A stretch of 64,000 nt of DNA from Coenobita brevimanus (taxonomy: Eukaryota; Arthropoda; Malacostraca; Decapoda; Coenobitidae): positions 1,306,969 through 1,370,968 of the forward strand of contig CM064664.1 of the NCBI GenBank assembly GCA_032717465.1, written 5' to 3'. This document shows, one piece after another, positions 1-11,404 of the stretch. The translations under genes and the position numbers were made by a program. The notes under the pieces were generated by a model, which had not been told where the DNA came from, did not search any database, and saw only the letters and a list, made by a program, of their open reading frames with translations. Position 1 is the stretch's first letter, and every line of letters starts with the position of its first letter.

Positions 1-1897
1 TCTTCAACTAATTCCTCTGTTCTTTCACTAACTCTGTCAATAAGCATCCTACCATACACTTTTCCTATTTTACTAAGAAGACAGATGCCCCTATGATTAC
101 CACACACTTCTTTTTCCCCTTTTCCTTTGTACAAGGGAATAATTATACCTGACTTCCAATCCTCCGGGACTCTACCTTCCTCCCAGGCCAATCTGCACAT
201 TTTCCACATCCATTCTACTACTATCTCTCCCCCATACTTCAGCATTTCACCACACACTCCATCAATTCCTGGGGCTTTCCCCAATTTAACTTTCTTCATT
301 GCTTCCACAACTTTTATCCTACTGATTTCTTCCGGTTTTCTCAACTCCTTCCTCCTCCCAGCCATTCCCCAGCCACTTATGCTCGCATTACTTCCTTCCT
401 CTATGTTCAACAATTCCTTAAAGTGTTCTCCCATCTGCTCACTTTTTCTCCCTTCTCCACTAGTAATTTACCATTTTTATCTTTCACTCCCCTGCTAACT
501 TCACTTCCACCCTGTCTTACTCTTTTCACCTCTTTCCAGAACATTTTCTTACAGTCCCTCCACTTTACACTCAAGTTCCTTCCAAAGTCCTCATCCGCTC
601 TCTTCTTACTCTCTCTTACTAATCTTTTCAACACTCTCTTTCCTTCTACATCTAACTCTCTCTTCCGCCTCTCAACTTCTTCCACGCCCCTATTTCTCAT
701 CCATTAATTGTATGCTTTCTTCTTTTGTGCCACAGCCTGTCTCACCTCTTCATTCCACCATGCTGTTCCTGCACCCCCCTCCATCTTCTCTTCATCACAC
801 ACACCACATTACATGCTGCACATATTTCTTCTGTAAATATCCTGCACACACCTTCCTTGTCCCCCATCTGCTCCAATTCATATTTGCTCAATCGTTCCTC
901 CACTTCTCTCTTATATTCTGCCTTTTTCTCATCCTCTTGTAACCTTTCCACTCTCCTTAGAAATATTCCTTCCCGTGTTTCCCTTCTTCTGTTCCTCCAT
1001 CTTACTTGAATCCTAATTCTGGCCACTACCAAGTAGTGGTCAGAAAGTCCAGTCCCCCAACCTCTATAAGCTCTTGCATCCATTACACATCTTTGCATCC
1101 TTTCATCCACACACACATAATCAATCATTGCCTTCCTTTCATTCAGTTCACCACCCATCCTTCTCATCACTCGCCATGTATACCTGTGGATCATTTTATG
1201 CCTGAAGAGGGTATTGGCTATCACCAACCCCCTCCCAGCACAAATGTCCACTAACGCACTCCCATTCTCATCTATCTCAGCAGGCACACCCCACTCACCA
1301 ACTATTCCATCCACCTTCACATTCCCAACTTTGCCAATCAGATCACCGATCAAAAACACTCTCATTCCTTCCAAACTTTTCCATGCACACTTCTACATCG
1401 GTCCAGAACTCTTCTCTCAGTCTTCTAGCACGATCTTGTGTTGGCGCATACACACACACAATCGCCCACATTTGTATTCCAACTTTCAACTTTACCCGCA
1501 CAATCCTTGACCCAACTGATCCATACTGTCTTATGCTCTTCTTCCATCTTTTACTCACAACTATACATTCTCCTTCCTTTGCCCTCTCATTCCCACCTAC
1601 TCCAGCACATATATCCCATCCATAATCCCATTTTCTCACACTTTCTCCTCTCCATTTTGTGTCAGTTATTCCACATACATCCACTTTCGCACCCTCAGGC
1701 ACCTGCACAATCTCTCTCTCTTTCACCTCATCATTCGCTCCCCTTACATCCCACGTTCCAATAACCATGTCCTTTGTCCGGTCCTTGGTCATCATCGTTT
1801 GGTCAGTCCTTGTCCGAGGCTTATTGTTTGTTTTTTTAGTTAGTTGTTTTCCGGGGAGGGGCACTAACCCTCTGCCAACCCTTTTAGTCGCCTTTTA
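1..1897 (-). mobile_element. LINE (family L-A), 5' part: endonuclease and start of reverse transcriptase
   Basis: Non-LTR retrotransposon read on the minus strand. The 5' leader and N-terminus lie near 1.86-1.90 kb. An APE-type endonuclease follows in two frames (about 1864-1343, then 1374-742), with the start motif IGTWDVRG, a CVYAPTQ core and the late motif GLSDHYLVV. The metal/catalytic motif reads GDLIGKVGN where related copies have GDMNGRVGN, so the key Asn is replaced and the enzyme is probably dead. A basic linker lies at 700-407. The start of the reverse transcriptase (GKAPGIDGVCGEML, then PLYKGKG and NHRGICLLS) runs to base 1, so the catalytic half lies outside the window. Frameshifts break the frame. 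The copy is the reverse-strand counterpart of the one at 50.1-52.15 kb. Clade assignment (RTE-like) is uncertain. Confidence 0.85.
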
Positions 1898-1956
1898 AGA
1901 CAAACAGGGATACTGGGGGAGTATTCTTGAAAAAAAAAAACCCTACCCCCAGGGGG

Positions 1957-2266
1957 GGTATCCTCTTGTACTACAAATAAATTCGTACGGTACCAAATAA
2001 ATAAATATCTACTATTCTGAATTATTTGGAATAGTTTCCCATCCCATAGAAAACGTCTTCTCTGGAGCAGGGCCCAGAGAAGACGGTACTAGGTATTTGG
2101 AGGGACACCTGTATAATACACTGATTAGCTCAGGTGAACACTTTTTTGACATTTTCCAATGTTTCTCATAAAAAGCGGAGGTTTTAGCCCCCCCAAAATT
2201 CGAAGTCTGCTGACATTGGGGGGGGGGTGTCATTGGTAAAAAATCTGCCGGGACACGGCAGGTTAA
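1957..2266 (+). mobile_element. Truncated piggyBac-type MITE (family pbM), right half
   Basis: The sequence matches the right half of the MITE family seen complete at 44959-45738: an AT-rich stretch with tandem AAATA, a CCCATAGA block, TTTCTCATAAAAAGCGGAGG, and a terminal inverted repeat ending GGGACACGGCAGG directly followed by TTAA (2263-2266). The left half is missing. The 310 bp hold no coding capacity. The TTAA end and the C/G-rich terminus place it with piggyBac-type non-autonomous elements; that assignment rests on the better copies. Confidence 0.7.
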
Positions 2267-2345
2267 TCATTCGCTGCTGGAAATGTGTAATATATATGGC
2301 AGATTCATTTACTGATGTTTGTGTATCATAGCAGTCATTTCTTCA

Positions 2346-2820
2346 GTAACACGTTTCTCCTCATAGCACTCCACATTCCTTTGGGTACAGGGTCAGGCAG
2401 ATATTGGGGGATTTAGGTCTCTCTGCATAGCCTGTCTGCCCAGTTCAGCTACAAAGAATTGCACCATGGTACCTTCCTGAGGTGCAGTTGTGCAGTGATT
2501 TTTAGGGTACTAAATCTCTCTCTTCTCTGATGCTTCATCAGCCATCAGCTGTTTTTGGAACATTCGTCCATTCAGAGAAGCACCCCTCCCTGTATATAAG
2601 GATGATTCAAAATTAAACACTAATTGTTTCTCATCCTCGCACTCCACATTCCTTTGTGTTCTGGGTCAGACTGATTATGAGATTTATGTTTCTATGCAGC
2701 ATGTCTGCCATGTCCACCTCCCAAAAATCGCCTTATGGTGCCTTCCTGAGGTGCAGGTGTGCAAGGATTCTTAGGTTACGAAGTCTTCTGCCTCTTCTTG
2801 GGCTCTCCATCAGCTGTTTA
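2346..2820 (+). repeat. Imperfect direct duplication of about 285 bp
   Basis: Two diverged copies lie head to tail, about 2346-2590 and 2630-2820. Both contain CACTCCACATTCCTTTG, a GGGTCAG block, then CCTTCCTGAGGTGCAG followed by a TTAG(G)GTTAC/TAC block and CATCAGCTGTTT. They probably come from the LINE material that follows downstream. No open frame is shared. Confidence 0.5.
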
Positions 2821-3009
2821 GGACTGTCTTCCTCTGTCTGCATTTCCTGCTGCCTACGATCTCCAGTTTTTCAAACGCAATGTGTCCAGGCATCTCGAAA
2901 TGATCGGATTTTGAATTTGGCTCTCTATTGTATTTTGTTTTTTTTCTCTTAGAGGGAACTGTTGTGCGGGCTCATGGCCTTTGGTTCCTTCTTCTTCGCA
3001 TAAAAAAAA
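2805..3009 (+). mobile_element. Jockey-like LINE, 3' terminal fragment
   Basis: The last codons and 3' UTR of the Jockey-like family match the copy ending near 53.75 kb: an SVCISCCLRS-type C-terminus, then ATTTTGAATTTGGCTCTCTATTG and a T-rich stretch before GCATAAAAAAA. Only about 200 bp remain. It adjoins, and probably interrupts, the RNase H region of another LINE that resumes at about 3025. Confidence 0.55.
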
Positions 3010-3540
3010 AATCGTCAGTTCACAGAGAAACCGTCCTTGTATATACAGATGGTTCAGAGTCAGACACTGGTGGTGGGTCTGGGGTGAATTTCCCAGATTT
3101 TGTAAGGGTATGAATTCTTCTAAATTCCAATATTTTTACATCAGAATTTAATTCAGCTCATCCCCTGTCCTTGCGTTTCTCAAGTAAGGCAACGGTTCTT
3201 GTGCATGTCAGTGTGGACGGCAATGAGATGGAAGATACATTAACAAAATCTGCTTCTTCTCGATGACCCCTGCCAACTCCCCTCTTCCTGCTTCCAGTAT
3301 GGCATCATACTTCAAGTATGATTCTTATTTGTTGCCAGGCCTGAGGGATGTTGTTTAACTCGAGGAGAGCGATGGGCCTTATTTGGGACTTGATAGAGTT
3401 GAAAGCGATAGGTCTCAAAAGAGCACAATTTTCAAATGCGTACCAAAACTGCACCACAAGGAGTAGGTGGCTGAAATTTGTACGGGAAATAGGGGCAGGT
3501 GGCAACTCCCGATACCATCAGCACACTGCCCCATATACGC

Positions 3541-3640
3541 TTAGAGAGAGAGAGAGGGAGAGAATTACCAGTATACAGTATGTATGGTCATTTCTAGTAG
3601 TTTGAGAGAGAGAGAGAGAGAGGGAGAGAGAGAGAGAATG
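3541..3640. repeat. (GA)n microsatellite, two blocks
   Basis: Blocks of GAGA repeats at about 3542-3562 and 3604-3639, with single GGGA interruptions. The open frames over them are repeat artefacts. Confidence 0.95.
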
Positions 3641-3779
3641 GCTTGATGATACAGTAATCACAAGTGGTTCTTGCCCAATGCCCTTCCTCACCTCGCTCTC
3701 CATGAGTGGTTGGTTGCTAGTGCCACCAGCTGTTCAACTTCTGGCCATTTAATATTGCTACCACATGACTTTATGTGGT

Positions 3780-3780
3780 C

Positions 3781-3829
<49 letters not shown>
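3780..3829. repeat. (AT)n microsatellite
   Basis: About 25 AT units with one CAT interruption, lying inside the decayed LINE. It probably expanded after the LINE inserted. Confidence 0.95.
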
Positions 3830-3830
<1 letters not shown>

Positions 3831-4250
3831 TACCGGATGCACGCAAACATTTCCACGGCGATGATGTGCATTTCATTCAGTTCTGTAAGACTCGAAATTT
3901 CGGCCAAGAAGTTGCTTGGCAATAGCTACCTACGGAACCATTATCGCTCTCCACTGGGTAATAATAAATTAAGGGATGTTTTTCAGAGGGTGGTAGTGTC
4001 CAGCTATGCATTGGGCACTCATGGCTTAGTCATGAGTCCCTAATGTGTGGTGAGGCTCAACCGTATTGTGATGATTGCTTTGTTCCCCTTACTGTCCGTC
4101 ACATGCTAGTCCTGTGTCTGAGTCTGGGGGACCTGCGGTGGAGGTTTCTCCATAGTCATGGCAGGACGGATGGTGCCTACTCTCTGTCCTTTATACTTGG
4201 AGGAACCTCTGGCTATCTGATAATTTTTTCTTAAGGAAGTGAATTTCTTA

Positions 4251-4676
4251 CACCATTTATAGTTGATAGAGAATTTACTTACCTTGTTACCATTTTTTTT
4301 TCCATGACAGAGGTATCGATTTTGTTTTAGTACACAGGTTTTAACGTTTATACGGCGTCATATAATCGAACTGTTGCAGCGCCACAATTTTTATTTCCAA
4401 TAATTCAGTTCAATTCTCTTGTCATCTACAGAAAATGTTTATTCATCTCAGGATATAACTCATCAAAGACTTGGACTAGTACGGATTTATCCACAACTGG
4501 GTAAAAGTGCTTGGAGGTTGCAAAAACAGAATATGTAAGACATCATCCTTGTGAAAGTAATAACTGCTTTACTACAATATCTTTAATAAAGCTGTTATCT
4601 GCAGTCATTGTTACTCAGATAAGGAGTGATTTCGTGTAAAAAACATTAAGCCAAGAGATTAAATTCTCTCACCCAC
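4251..4676. other. Intronic DNA, nothing identified
   Basis: AT-rich sequence downstream (in gene direction) of the last recognised IR exon. I see no exon encoding the expected third membrane helix of the receptor here, and no repeat shared with the rest of the window. Confidence 0.4.
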
Positions 4677-4863
4677 CTGCAATATCATCCTCAGACATTT
4701 ATCAATCTGAGGTGTGTAGGGGGCATCATGAGGCACTGGCCAGGCTACCGAAACCTGTACCAGCTTTTCCTTGCCTAGATACAAGGGGGAAGTGCCATCT
4801 AGTTTAGCAAAGTTCCGGGATATTATCAGCTGCATGTTTAGAGGGGCACCAATATGAGCACTC
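4677..4863 (-). CDS. Ionotropic receptor, exon encoding the distal ligand-binding S2 lobe
   Basis: The exon is bounded by a pyrimidine-rich acceptor (TTTTTTTCAG) and a CAG/GTGGGTGAG donor; 187 bp, entering with one base of a split codon and leaving in phase 0. It encodes about 62 residues with LDGTSPLYLGKEKL, then SVAWPVPHDAPYTPQIDKCL. This matches the end of the S2 lobe of divergent arthropod IRs, where a 'plY..+E..' segment is followed by 'aWPIPHDAPY...D' and 'vleaGLyeKW'. The GLYEKW block and third membrane helix should follow in an exon I could not find, probably below 4.6 kb or outside the window. Same strand and order as the other eight exons; together they form one receptor. Confidence 0.8.
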
Positions 4864-5312
4864 CTGAAAAAAAGACAAAAATAGTGAAATGTAATAATCC
4901 ACCCAAACGCTTTCCCCACCAAGAAACATCATGAGGTAGGATATATAAAGATGGAATATTCGATACTGGGAGAATACTGAACAGCATGCCGAGTAGAATG
5001 GGCCACATAATCATTCATACATCATTCAGTCCTCTGGAATCCTGGTGCCTCATCACATGCCAAACCATCTACATGTTTATGCTCCTTCATATTCAGCTGC
5101 CAAATTGCTTTTCAACTGTTAAATATAAAAAAAAATTTAAAGAAAATTATACATGAACAACTTTATGTCCTACACACTAATAACCCACTCATGTAAGAGC
5201 ATAAATAATGGATCATTTAGGCTCATACCAGGAAATATTTATTCAGCAGAGATATACGGACGATGAAAGAAACAACGGCTGTAGTCTACAACACCTCACT
5301 TTTCTTTTCTTT
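4864..5312. other. Intronic DNA, nothing identified
   Basis: AT-rich. A 45-50 bp stretch near 5005-5050 (ATCATTCAG..CCTCTGGAATCCTGG) loosely resembles 36190-36230 on the same strand, suggesting a small dispersed repeat. Confidence 0.35.
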
Positions 5313-6088
5313 TTAACCCGCCCCGTCCCGACTGATTTTCCACCACTGACTCCCCCCCAATCCCAACCAATTTAAAAAAAAAAAAAAAATTGGCTCAAAC
5401 CTCCGCTTTTGGTGAAAAACATAGAAAATTCATAGAGAAATCGCTCACCTGAGGTTTAAAATACTCGATACAGGTAGGAGTACCCCTTACCTTACTGGGA
5501 TTTTTATCAGGCTGGCTCCAAAGAAAACAAGATCTATGGGAGGGTCACTATTCCACATCACTCATAAACGATATTTATTTATTTATTTGGTACGAATTTA
5601 TATGTAGTACAAGAGTATATTGGTTTTCAGACAATAATATAGGCAATATAAGTGTTGTTCACTCACCAAAAACATCAACATATGACACCTTCTTTTACGA
5701 CGTTACTGCCTCATCACTTCTGCTTGCTTCTTCCTCTGGCTTATTTCCTTCTTTGTCCTCTGCCTCAGGAATCATTTTTGCCTTGAATTTCATCATTGGA
5801 GAGACCTTGGTGCGACCTGTCTTTACTGGCCAGGTCACTGCTAACAGGTGAGTTGCTGAGAAAATGGCATGCAGGGGGGAGGGGGGTTAGGTGGAGCCAG
5901 GCATTATCCCCACCTGGCATTGGGTAGAGGAAGGTCTCCCACATAAGCCTACCAAAAATCACCCGTAAAGCTTGAAAAATGTGCAAATGTCGGACCTCGC
6001 AATTGCATGACATATGGATACGTTGTTGGGTGTCACCATGACAAAACGTGATGATGTATCCATACGTCGTCGGGATGCAGCGGGTTAA
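5313..6088 (-). mobile_element. Complete piggyBac-type MITE (family pbM)
   Basis: A 768-bp element between two TTAA tetramers (5313-5316 and 6085-6088), with imperfect terminal inverted repeats: CCCGCCCCGTCCCG at the left, CCCGCTGCATCCCG on the opposite strand at the right. The copy carries the same internal landmarks as those at 24.2, 44.96 and 55.3 kb: AAATAAATAAAT spacer, CCCATAGA block, AGCGGAGGTTTGAGCC, and on the minus strand a short open frame (about 5765-6103) containing PMPGGDNAWLH and SNSPVSSDLASKD. TTAA target duplication and C/G-rich termini are the piggyBac hallmark; no transposase is present, so it needs one supplied in trans. Confidence 0.88.
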
Positions 6089-7672
6089 ATTCTTCCTTTT
6101 CAAAGTCTCATAATTCCTTTACTTGGAGGACACATTTCCTTTTTAGTTCTACTTAAAATCAGATCACTATATTCAGCCTAAGAAGGGATTATTGAAACCT
6201 GTATCTGGCTTTTCATCCTCAAAAGGTCTTCAATATAATCATGTGGGGATAGTAAGTTGATAACATAAGATGTACAGTGAACAGATTTAGCATGAAAACT
6301 AACCTGAACTGTTGCGATTTAGTCCACGATTTCTTAATTTAGAGGTTTCTATCACTATACCACTGAATTTTTAAAGCAAAGGGAAAAAATCCATTAAAAC
6401 GCCTTGTACTTTCTCTCTGTAATGTCTGAAAGTACTCTAAGTTCACTCTGAATAACATGTAACATACAGTATATAGTTCATATAACTGGGGTCACTGTTC
6501 AATTAGCCATTGTGGCCCATATTATTGTTAGCTAAGGAAGCTCCTGAACATCTTTTTTTAAGCATTTTATTATGCTTATTACGCCTTACTCTTATACTCC
6601 GTGTTATATAAAACCTTCAAACATCTCAATACTCTGCATTAATAACGTACAAAAGGATATTAATCAGCCACATCCAGAAGTAAATTGCTACGAATGAGGT
6701 GCTAGGGAGCCTTCTTACTCAACAAGAATACGGGCCTGTGTCTAACAGATGCATTGCTTTGGGGAAGAGACTAAACTTAAAGCAAGTACTTTCTCTCTGT
6801 TCTGGAAAATTGTATCAGAGTGTTTATTGCATTTCTTTTAACTGCCGGATCAGTATGATAAAGTTTTGGAGATCCAAAACCGTAGGCAAAAATGTGTTTA
6901 TGATATATTGTGAAAAATTACAAAAGATGAGAAAAAAATCTGCATAAGTTTTGTTCAGTTATAGTCGTAATTTGTGTTCCTAAACTATTGCCATGACTCT
7001 TTGTGAGGCCATAAATACCAGACAAATTATCACCATATAGAATTATTGTTTATCTTCTCTGGATAATAAGTAATTGTTTTAAGTAATTACATCACATGGA
7101 AGTCACTGCTATAAATGGTCGAGAATAAATACAGTCGACAAAAGCACTAGCGAGACCCTTACGTTCTGTTATCTTCAGTCCGGTGACATTTGACTTTTCA
7201 TCCATGCTGTCTCCAAGCAATGTCATTCAGGTCTGGAGAGATTTTTCAAACAGGTGAGGATGGATCGGTCATCCATTTACCCCTTCATGACAAGAGATCT
7301 GCCTAAAGGTGACCAATGTCGTCTGAGGAAACATGAATAAATGAAACAAATGCATTAGAGGGCCGAATGCTAATCGCCTGCCAAAATATGTTGTTGGATA
7401 AGGTACAAATTATCCTCAAAATAGATTTGAAGAAGATTCACAAAACTCTACGGAATTCAGTCACCGCACTTCGCAAAAAAGCCCATCGATATTTAAAAAC
7501 ATATGGCTGCTGACATTCGGCTGGCATTGATCAAATCCACACCAAAAGTAATGGGATTCTGTACATCCAACAGACACACAGACGCTAAAAAAAAGATTAT
7601 CTCTCCAACCTTGCTAAAGGCGGACGGTAATGAGGTTAAAGAAACAGACCCTGGGTGATAATTATCGTTATC
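6089..7672. other. Intronic DNA, nothing identified
   Basis: AT-rich single-copy-looking sequence between the MITE and the SINE. One missing IR exon of roughly 100-150 bp is expected somewhere between 4.9 and 11.1 kb, but I could not identify a convincing candidate here by motif. Confidence 0.4.
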
Positions 7673-8012
7673 TATTGGTGGCCGAGTTGGTAGAAAGGTA
7701 TCCTCATATCCCAATAGATTCGGGTTCAAATCACTGTGGGGCAGGGAACAGTTTATGGATTAGAATTTCTTTAAAATGCAGACGTTACTTGTCTGCCATC
7801 AGACCCGCTAACATGTCGAAACGACAACCTCACTAATACCAGTACACCAGTCCTGTGTGAGACAGCCTTAGCATGTTATAAATATGGATGGTGGATGTTA
7901 GTGCCGAAGTGGTGACGTGTGAAGGTGTATGGAGCAGTACGTAGAGGAACTGGTGGACTTCATGAAACGGGATCTGGTGCTTGCACCCTGATTCGGACAC
8001 ATTTTAAAAAAT
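7673..8012 (+). mobile_element. tRNA-derived SINE, full copy
   Basis: The start resembles a tRNA gene: an A box (TGGCCGAGTTGG, about 7678-7690) and a B box (GGGTTCAAATC, 7722-7732) spaced as in tRNA-type RNA polymerase III promoters, followed by GGGGCAGGGAACAG. The body contains CCAGTCCTGTGTGAGACAGCC and the element ends in an A/T-rich tail (TTTTAAAAAATAATG). The same order of blocks occurs in reverse at 55047-56129, so this is a mobile family and not a single pseudo-tRNA. Length about 340 bp. Confidence 0.8.
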
Positions 8013-8269
8013 AATGATATTAAATTAACTTACTTGAAACAGTAACGTAAGACAATGTATAATATACAGTACGTAAAGAACAAAAAATTCTCGTAAATAA
8101 TTGTTAATGCCGATACATTTTTTTTTTTCTTATTCATTTGTTCATATACAGTACAATTGTTATTTTTTCTACTGCAAATGTATATGACAAAAGATTTACA
8201 TACATAAAAGAATCAAATTTAATCATGTAAGCATCATGTCAGTCAACGTATCTCCGAAATACCAAAAAG

Positions 8270-10255
8270 TTATGTAACAAGTCATCACCCATTTCCCCAC
8301 TAAAATCTTCAGACGGTAACATTACAAATGACTCACTTGGTAAAGCGAATATCCTTACTAGTACATCTGCTACAATTGCTGCGTTACAAGAAGTCAGCTA
8401 GAATGTCCCAGTACTAGAACCTGACTCTCCCGAAATTGCTCCACTTACTGTAAAATACAGACTAGATATGATACAAACAATTCATCCTAGACAATTTACC
8501 AACCAACAAAGCTCCAGGCCCAGATCGAATTCCTCCAATTGTTTTGAAAAAGTGCTCCCCCGAACTTGCTTATATTCTAGCTAAATTATTCAGGCTATGC
8601 TTACGTACTTCTTCATTCCCTAATTCTTGGAAAGAAACCAATACCAACCCAGTTCTGAAAAAAAGAAGTTCTTCTGACCCTTCTGATTACAGACCAATAT
8701 CTATCAGGTCTTCTCTTGATAAAGTGTTTGAAATTGCACTGCATAAGCACATAATTTAACATACTGATTCAACAACTTAATTAGTGATAGGCAGTATGGT
8801 TTTCGCCACGAAAGATCCACTGTCGATATACTCAGTCTCCTGACTCATACTATCCATCAATCAGTTGACAAAGATGGAGAAACTGATGCAGTAGCCTTTG
8901 ATATTTCTAAAGCTTTTGGCAGAATGTGGCACAATTCCCTGCTATCTAATCTCCCTTGTGATGGACTAACATCTTTTGTTCCTCTGATATCCTCATATCT
9001 CAGCGACAGAAGTATAAGAGTAAAAGTAGATTATATATATTCAAATATCCCTCATTGACCAACGGCGTGCGACAAGGATCAGTTCTGGCACGAACCCTAT
9101 TCGTAATTCATATTAATGATTTCTTATCCGTCACTCATAATCCATTCATATGCAGATGACTCAACACTTCACAGTTCATTCACACTTAAACACCCATTCA
9201 CAAATTTTAATATCTCTAACTCACAACTCAGTAGAGCCATGTCCATAAATCAAGACTTATCTAGGATGACTGAATGGGGACAAAATAACCTTGTCTCATT
9301 TAATGCTAGTACAACCAAATATATACGGTTTATTAATAAACAGATAGTGCCAGATTCCTATATTATCTTCAGTGCCATTAATATTCCAACCTCCAAAAGT
9401 ATTGAAATTCTCGGTGTTTCACTTAACAATGCCCTCACCTGGACCTCTCATGTCAGATCATTTGCTAAAGCTGGCCTCAGAAAATTTGGATTATTGTACA
9501 GTGCTCGTAGCTTCATCACTGATGAGCAGTTGGCTGTAGTTTATAAGAGTCATGTGTACTCTCAGCTGGAATACTGCTCACCCTTGTGGAATGGAAAGGT
9601 ACAGGTTGCACTAAAACAACTAGAGAAAACCAGAACAAAGCTGTTAGAATTATCAGTAACCTTGATATTACAAACATACTTCCTCCCCTACATGCAAGAA
9701 GGAGTATTGCCTACCTTCCATTATTTTACAGATACTTTTATGGCAAATGCTCAGACGACATTGCATCCATTCTGCCAACTCTCCATACCTTCCACTGTGC
9801 TACATGGGCATCTGGTAGCGCTCATGATTGGAACGTCACATTGCCATATTGCAAAACTTCCGCCTATCAGAAATCTTTTATTCCCCGAACTGCATCTCTT
9901 TGCAACTCGCTTCCCCAGAGTTGTTTCCCACCAAACTTCAACCTACAGCTTTTCAAGCACAGCTGTTACAGATTTTTATGAATCGAGGACACCAGTATAT
10001 TAGGTGTATTGATTTTTTTCAGTCATTTGTTTTTCCTTTCTCTGTTCTGTTATTTAAAAAAAAAAAAAGTATCACTGTAAGTAAAACCAACTCACTTCAT
10101 CTTCAGAGTTGCGTTGAGTCCGTCCATATCATCTTCCTCGACCATCATCCTCCCAAGTTCTCTAAAGGCACTTGATTCAGAGTTTAAATAGAACTTCGTG
10201 TATGAACCATTAGAATATCTTATTGTCACCCTGTAACATGTACAAATAAAAATTG
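8270..10255 (+). mobile_element. Jockey-like LINE, 5'-truncated, decayed
   Basis: Reverse transcriptase motifs appear in order: NKAPGPDRIPPIVL (about 8505-8550), SDYRPISIRSSLDKVFE (about 8680-8730), SDRQYGFRHERSTVD (about 8785-8830), AVAFDISKAF (about 8890-8920), the catalytic HSYADDSTLHSS (about 9140-9175), then SIEILGVSLNNALTW, and a C-terminal block with HARRSIAYLPLFYRYFYGKCS and ASLCNSLPQSC. The stretch at 9116-10003 is open for 295 codons apart from a frameshift near 9590. Endonuclease and 5' part are gone. The element ends near 10255 with an AATAAAAATTG tail. Stops and frameshifts make it non-functional. Confidence 0.88.
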
Positions 10256-11138
10256 TTTAATTAGTATTACTACTGAAGCCTCTAAAATAACGCAACACTA
10301 AAACTTAACTTCAAGATACACTTAGTATTTTTTTTAACTTTAAATTTGGCCTAAAATTGCCATATTTGCATCTCAACTGCTAACTTGTGACAATTAATTA
10401 TAACCAAGATATGATGCTAGTCATGAAAAAGTGCTATGGAAAGAAAGCAAGATGTAGTATTGTCCCTTCCTGCCACTGAGTTTCGTGAAATAAGCTTCAA
10501 ATAAAAAAAAATTGGGTAAGTTAAAATGAAAGACCTATAGAGCTATAGTGTTTTTATTTGTTTTTTCTCTCAACCGTTTATTACAGCACATTCCTTGCAT
10601 TTATCCTATTGTAGTATAAGAATAATAGTAATAAAGTTACATAACTGTCTGAATATATGCTAAGCAATGAACTGAATAATTTCCAAAGTGCTACAGTATG
10701 TGCGGATCTAATCCATTTATTAAGGCAGACAGTGCAGGAAGCATAAGCGAAAGACCATACGGCAGTGATCTGCCTGGAGAACAATGCATGTGGAAGTGAA
10801 TAACGTAACGAGGGCGGTGTTCACAAAAGTAAAGAAAAAAAAAAGAAAAAAGTAAACCCGGATGATGTATTACGTGGTACTTGAAAACTCCATTTACTGA
10901 TTTTTTTCAGTGTTGCCCTGCTTTTGAACAATCAAGGCTGAAAGTACCGTAATGAAGGGTTTGAATAAAACACCCGCTGCTGGGTGAAAGCTATCTCACT
11001 GTGTGATGTGTTGGTAAATGAGGGGAAAAATAGAACTTTGATGCGGTCATAGAGCATAACCAAAGGGCCCAGCATTAACTTACGTTTCAATATCATCCAC
11101 CACCTTTGCATCCAAACGTTTGTTCTTCGATATCTCAC
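10256..11138. other. Intronic DNA, nothing identified
   Basis: AT-rich sequence between the LINE and the IR pore exon. Short A-rich runs only. Confidence 0.4.
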
Positions 11139-11404
11139 CTGTCAACTACTTTGACCAGCTCCACAACTGTCTCTGGTCTAGGCGGCAGCCTTGGGAGGGT
11201 GAGGGAAGCGATGAGGCTGGCACGATATGCTGTGCCCACCACCACACCGAAGAACAACCAAGTGCCGACCAGGATGTGGTTGGAATGGCTGGTTGAGAGG
11301 CGTCCAAACAGTCCCTGGCCCAACAGGGTGCCCACAGACTCCAACACCACCGAGCCAGTACTCAGCACTCCATGCCGCGTCTGCCACGTTTTCCTCCTCG
11401 TAAT
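11139..11404 (-). CDS. Ionotropic receptor, exon encoding the pore loop, second membrane helix and start of S2
   Basis: The acceptor is TTTTACAG (about 11405-11412) and the donor AG/GTGAGATAT; 266 bp, starting in phase 0 and ending after two bases of a codon. The encoded segment has ESVGTLLGQGLFGRLST (pore-loop region), then HILVGTWLFFGVVVGTAYR, a hydrophobic helix running into ASLIASLTLPRLPPRPETV. This is the IR/iGluR signature 'LL.Q...R....+ill..WLlf..ll...Y...L...Lt.P...p...tleeLv' and is the strongest single piece of evidence for the gene. The iGluR SYTANLAAF position reads AYRASLIASL, typical of divergent IRs. The channel would sit in the dendritic membrane of a chemosensory neuron (family knowledge). 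Confidence 0.9.

Larger units (their letters stand above)
3010..4250 (+). mobile_element. Decayed RNase H-bearing LINE (I-like) 3' fragment
   Basis: Short stretches of an RNase H domain are readable: VLVYTDGSESDTGGGSG near 3035-3085, then VHVSVDGNEMEDTLTKSAS near 3200-3265, the usual first and last RNase H motifs of I-clade LINEs. Near 4040-4140 the C-terminal block MCGEAQPYCDDCFVPLTVRH follows, the cysteine/histidine motif that ends such polyproteins. Stops, frameshifts and microsatellites (GA at 3541-3640, AT at 3780-3829) interrupt it. It is a dead relic; clade I is inferred from the RNase H plus the terminal CCHC-like block. Confidence 0.65.

Noticed and set aside
7190..7330. Candidate for the missing receptor exon (a TTTCCTCAG acceptor on the minus strand)
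   Set aside because: The following frames stop within about 15 codons or lack any S2-like residue pattern.
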